Source: Phycisphaerales bacterium
GTDB lineage: Bacteria; Planctomycetota; Phycisphaerae; Phycisphaerales; SM1A02
Reading direction: 5' to 3'
Assembly: GCA_030748805.1 (NCBI GenBank)
Contig: JASMLG010000014.1
Span: 1 to 8,351, forward strand
Length of the DNA stretch: 8,351 bases
The notes under the pieces are model-generated. The model saw only the letters and a program-made list of their open reading frames with translations. It was not told the DNA's origin and made no database searches. A program made the translations under genes and the position numbers. Below, piece after piece: positions 5,550 through 8,351 of the stretch. Each line of letters opens with the position of its first letter. Position 1 is the stretch's first letter.

Positions 5550-6932
5550 TTATGAGCAACCCCAGTCGGCCATGATTGCTAGGAGATCTGAAACGTTGAC
5601 GATACCATCGTTGTTTACATCTCCCGAGGGGTCGCTTGTTCCCCAAACATTTACAGTTGCAAGAAGATCAGCAACATTTACCGAACCACTTCCATCAACG
5701 TCACCAATGCAGTCGGCGGGACAATCAGGAGCTGCTGCTGAGTGTGTTACAGTTGGTTCTGGGCCGGGTTTGAATAATCCAAGAACTAGGTCTGCGTTTG
5801 AGGGAGGTTGGTCAGCAGTAAACCAAAAACTGTACATGCTCCCCCACCGAATAGCATTTCCCCACTCATTTGTTTCAAAATCAACGGTGTTCCAAGTTAC
5901 TGAGTCCTGTGCAATTGTAATATCCCAGTCGGTTCCATCAATAATTTCGCCGCTGTGATAGTCAATATCATGGAAACCTACATCACTAATGCTAACGCAG
6001 TCCCCAAGTGGAATAGTAAACGAGTTGACACTTCGATCACTATTCAAGTTTTGGATTGCATATTCATATTGCCATGTGCCATCTTCATTATCATAAACTC
6101 GTACCGCAACGTATAATAAACCTTCTTCTGGAACTCTTACTTTCTTAACATCAAGATCTTCATCAAACCATTTCCATCCATAAATCACGGGTACAGTTAC
6201 TTGAGTTGAACTAAGACCAATTGGTTCTGTTGGTGAGCCAAATTTAATCCATCTATAAGAAGCGTTGTTGTCTTGGTTTCCCCACTCTGCATCGTCTGGT
6301 GAAACATATTGTGCTTCAATAAAATAAAGAGCATCGGGATTAAGTTCAGGATCAATATCTTCAATTTTCAATTGTAATTTCCCTTTCATGGAACCATCAC
6401 CAGTTGGTGATATAGAAAAAGGATAATCGTAGTATCCAGTAAAAGCATTGATAGCTGAACGTGGAGCAACTGCATCAGCATTTAATCCAGCCCAGTAAGT
6501 ATCTGCGCAACCTATTCCTAAGGTGTCACAACTAGTAGCTTGACAATTACCGCAACCTGGCTCGCTTACTGCACAAAATGAATGTTTAAGCCAAGCAGTT
6601 CCAATCTGTTCAAATCGTCCGTTCTTTAAGCGATAGCATGTTTGTGCAATGACTGGAACACGGTTTGTATTGTCGTACCAGTCAGCAACCATGTCTCCGA
6701 AATTACAAGAGGTTGTACCAAACGCAAATGAATTGATTCCGTTCTGGGAACCATAGGCAACCATGTCCAAACCATATCCCCCTCCACTACCTCCTGCATA
6801 CCAACTGACAACATCTGGTCCACGCTCCGGCTCTCCGCCTCTATTATTGTCTCTTTTATCAGCAAAACTGTTATTAAGAACTGTTATAGCAACAGCAGAA
6901 GTGGTAATTAATACGATAATTGGTTTTAGCAT
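5550..6932 (-). CDS. Secreted Cys-rich protein with dockerin-like C-terminus
   Basis: The 460-residue product begins with a signal peptide (MLK, a hydrophobic core about 4-18, probable cleavage after NNSFA at about 24). The mature part has a Gly-rich start (47-54), a segment with RLKNGRFEQIGTAWLKHSFC (101-120) and five closely spaced Cys (C120, C127, C130, C135, C142), then a beta-rich region with YVAVRVYDNEDGTWQYEYA (274-292) and NAIRWGSMYSFWF (359-371). It ends with two calcium loops (DVDGSGSVNVAD about 411-422, DVNNDGIVNVSD about 438-449) and DWGCS. From memory, this overall pattern recurs in predicted secreted proteins of planctomycetes; its biochemical function is unknown and no catalytic motif is evident. 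The start has AGGAGA (complement of 6938-6943) 5 nt upstream. It is transcribed away from arfB and towards nadB, probably alone. Confidence 0.9.
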   Translation of the reverse strand: MLKPIIVLITTSAVAITVLNNSFADKRDNNRGGEPERGPDVVSWYAGGSGGGYGLDMVAYGSQNGINSFAFGTTSCNFGDMVADWYDNTNRVPVIAQTCYRLKNGRFEQIGTAWLKHSFCAVSEPGCGNCQATSCDTLGIGCADTYWAGLNADAVAPRSAINAFTGYYDYPFSISPTGDGSMKGKLQLKIEDIDPELNPDALYFIEAQYVSPDDAEWGNQDNNASYRWIKFGSPTEPIGLSSTQVTVPVIYGWKWFDEDLDVKKVRVPEEGLLYVAVRVYDNEDGTWQYEYAIQNLNSDRSVNSFTIPLGDCVSISDVGFHDIDYHSGEIIDGTDWDITIAQDSVTWNTVDFETNEWGNAIRWGSMYSFWFTADQPPSNADLVLGLFKPGPEPTVTHSAAAPDCPADCIGDVDGSGSVNVADLLATVNVWGTSDPSGDVNNDGIVNVSDLLAIMADWGCS

Positions 6933-7024
6933 TATTCTCTCCTAGATAACTACTAGACCATGAAACTGTCGTTTATGCAACCACTAAATCCCTAAATAAG
7001 CATATTGGATGAGTTTGATTACAT
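6933..7024. promoter_or_regulatory. Divergent intergenic region between the dockerin-like gene and arfB
   Basis: These 92 bp separate two start codons pointing in opposite directions, so promoters for both genes are expected here or overlapping the coding ends. No confident -35/-10 pair can be assigned. The minus-strand gene has a clear Shine-Dalgarno (complement of 6938-6943), while arfB has only a weak one. Confidence 0.4.
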
Positions 7025-7444
7025 ATGAGCAAGCAAATACCTAAAATCCCACTTAAAGAATTGAGGTTTGTTTATGGTACAAGTACAGGACCAGGTGGTC
7101 AGCATGTAAATAGGACTGCAACTAAAGCAACATTACTGTTCGATATCAATCAATCCTTATTTTTGAGCCAATCTCATAAGAACAAGTTGTTTGCATCGCT
7201 ATCAACTCGCATTAATAAGGAAGGTATTTTGCGTGTGTCTTCCTCAAAACATCGCTCTCAGAAAGCCAATAGGGAGGAGACAATTACCCGCTTTTTCGAA
7301 TTGATTAATGATGTTTTGAAATCGAAAAAAATTAGGAAGAAAACATCGATACCGTCCTCATCAAGACGAAAACGGCTGGAGCAGAAGAAAAAGCGTGGCG
7401 ATAAGAAGCGTTTAAGAGGGCAAGTGCAACCAGAGGAACATTGA
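7025..7444 (+). CDS. arfB: ArfB/YaeJ-type alternative ribosome-rescue peptidyl-tRNA hydrolase
   Basis: ArfB enters stalled non-stop ribosomes, placing a basic C-terminal tail in the empty mRNA channel and hydrolysing the peptidyl-tRNA with a GGQ loop. The 139-residue product matches the size of E. coli ArfB (140). It carries GPGGQHVNR (22-30, catalytic GGQ at 24-26), SSKHRSQKANREE (72-84) matching the family SQ..NRE motif, and a Lys/Arg-rich tail from about 99 to the end (RRKRLEQKKKRGDKKRLRG). Full class I release factors are much longer and have a codon-recognition domain that is absent here. The ATG at 7025 is the first in the frame, following an in-frame TGA at 7016. The Shine-Dalgarno is weak (GGATGAG about 11 nt upstream), suggesting modest expression. 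It appears monocistronic. Confidence 0.93.
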   Translation: MSKQIPKIPLKELRFVYGTSTGPGGQHVNRTATKATLLFDINQSLFLSQSHKNKLFASLSTRINKEGILRVSSSKHRSQKANREETITRFFELINDVLKSKKIRKKTSIPSSSRRKRLEQKKKRGDKKRLRGQVQPEEH

Positions 7445-7462
7445 TTCGTATAACTTTTTGAT

Positions 7463-7490
7463 TTGAATATCATCAAACGTAGTTTATACT
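7463..7490 (+). promoter_or_regulatory. Possible sigma70-type promoter for the deiminase gene
   Basis: TTGAAT (7463-7468), a 16-bp spacer and TATACT (7485-7490) resemble -35 and -10 boxes. Transcription would start near 7497, just before the ribosome site AAAGGA (7499-7504), so the leader would be very short. Planctomycete promoters are poorly defined, hence the low confidence. Confidence 0.3.
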
Positions 7491-7508
7491 TGCTTTAGAA
7501 AGGATTTT

Positions 7509-8351
7509 ATGTTTTTCATTGCGACTCTATATATCTCATCATCTTTGGTTGGAGTACCTTCATACCCTGAAGGTGAGAATATACCTAAACACCTTACTAA
7601 ACAGGAACTGAAATATATTCAGAGTAACCCTATTGTTGCTCCAAGAGGTGTAACCTCTCCTCCAGTAGGTCCAATTCGTTGTGTAGCAGAATACGAACCG
7701 ATGGATGGCATTTTGCTTGCTTGGGAGGGCTACTCATCTATTGTTGCTGAGATGGCAGCAAGAATCACAACAGTTGGCGAGGCAGACGCAGTAATCGTGA
7801 TTGATCAATCCAATGAACAATCGCAAGCACTGTCTCAAATCTCATCATACGGCGGAGATACCGACCGAGTAAAGTTCTACTATCGCACAGTCGACACAGT
7901 TTGGATTCGTGATTACGGTCCAAGGTATATTTACGAAGGTGACTGCAGAGCAATAGTCGATCACACTTACAACAGACCTCGACCAAATGACAATGCGCTC
8001 AACGGACATTTTGCAGAAGAAGTTGGTCATGCTCTTTACGAACTTCCACTTGTGCATGGTGGCGGTAATTTTCACCTGAATGGAATCGATGAGAGGGGTT
8101 GGTCAACGGAGTTGATTTTAAATGAAAATGGTGGGATGTCTGAGGCAGAAATACGTGGGTATTGGCAGGATTATCAAAATTTGAATGTAACCATTACTGA
8201 CGCGTTTCCTACTTCGGTGGATTACACTCAGCACATAGATATGTGGATGTGTTGGGCATCTGATAGTACTTGCATTATTAGTGATTGGCCCAACGACAGT
8301 GGTTCGACTCAGGACCAGATATGTGATTCGGTTGCTTTTGAATTGCAAATG
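7509..8351 (+). CDS. Agmatine/peptidylarginine deiminase-family protein (5' part)
   Basis: The frame runs open from the ATG at 7509 to the right edge (281 codons), so the C-terminus is missing. Enzymes of this family hydrolyse the guanidinium group of agmatine (to N-carbamoylputrescine) or of peptidyl-arginine (to citrulline). Visible family features: AEYEPMDGILLAW (60-72), VWIRDYGPRY (131-140) with the guanidine-binding Asp at D135, HGGGNF (183-188), and QHIDMW (241-246) with the His-x-Asp pair H242/D244. The nucleophilic Cys lies beyond the window. The QHIDxW form and a hydrophobic N-terminus (MFFIATLYISSSLVG) resemble the secreted Porphyromonas-type peptidylarginine deiminase more than cytoplasmic agmatine deiminase, although the putative signal peptide lacks a basic residue. 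The start has AAAGGA 4 nt upstream and no earlier start before an in-frame TGA at 7464. No polyamine gene is adjacent, so the substrate is undecided. Confidence 0.88.
   Translation, partial: MFFIATLYISSSLVGVPSYPEGENIPKHLTKQELKYIQSNPIVAPRGVTSPPVGPIRCVAEYEPMDGILLAWEGYSSIVAEMAARITTVGEADAVIVIDQSNEQSQALSQISSYGGDTDRVKFYYRTVDTVWIRDYGPRYIYEGDCRAIVDHTYNRPRPNDNALNGHFAEEVGHALYELPLVHGGGNFHLNGIDERGWSTELILNENGGMSEAEIRGYWQDYQNLNVTITDAFPTSVDYTQHIDMWMCWASDSTCIISDWPNDSGSTQDQICDSVAFELQM

Noticed and set aside
7457..7477. Weak hairpin (TTTGAT with ATCAAA) after arfB as a terminator
   Set aside because: Only 6 AT-rich base pairs with a 9-nt loop and no T tract downstream.
7845..8348. Minus-strand frames opposite the deiminase
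   Set aside because: They lie opposite a clear deiminase reading frame with conserved motifs and show no domain of their own.

Overview
The window looks like a chromosomal segment from a member of the Planctomycetota, probably close to the Phycisphaerae. This is inferred from two large secreted proteins that end in paired calcium-loop (dockerin-like) modules with a terminal NWG/DWG signature, a style common in that group, together with moderately AT-rich DNA and ordinary bacterial housekeeping genes. No 16S rRNA or other phylogenetic marker is present, so the placement is tentative.

Layout, left to right. (1) Bases 2-1915 (+) are the 3' part of a large secreted multidomain protein: Ig/BACON-like repeats, a proprotein-convertase P domain, a cadherin-like Ig domain, a Cys-containing beta-sandwich and a C-terminal dockerin-like module. 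Its reading frame is open to the left edge, so its N-terminus is outside the window. (2) Bases 1916-2275 are non-coding but strongly structured. A 68-bp block occurs twice, 141 bp apart, and each copy holds a perfect 11-bp hairpin that differs between copies by a compensated base pair. Between the copies is a long imperfect hairpin, upstream is a decayed third copy, and just before the next gene is a short helix that could mask its ribosome binding site. (3) Bases 2276-5265 (+) are nadA and nadB, overlapping by ATGA. Together they make quinolinate from L-aspartate and dihydroxyacetone phosphate, the first steps of de novo NAD synthesis. nadC is not in the window. (4) A convergent interval follows, with a possible 48-residue single-membrane-span protein on the minus strand (5254-5400). 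(5) Bases 5550-6932 (-) encode a second signal-peptide and dockerin-like protein with a Cys-rich segment. (6) Bases 7025-7444 (+) encode an ArfB/YaeJ-type ribosome-rescue peptidyl-tRNA hydrolase. (7) From 7509 (+) to the right edge is the 5' two thirds or so of an agmatine/peptidylarginine deiminase-family protein with a possible signal peptide.

The housekeeping genes (nadA, nadB, arfB) are ordinary. The part most worth a second look is the nadA 5' region. Duplicated hairpins with compensatory change, mutually exclusive pairings and a possible Shine-Dalgarno-masking helix in front of an NAD biosynthesis operon make a cis-regulatory RNA a reasonable hypothesis. An intergenic repeat or MITE-like element, or paired protein operators, are the main alternatives and cannot be excluded from this sequence alone.
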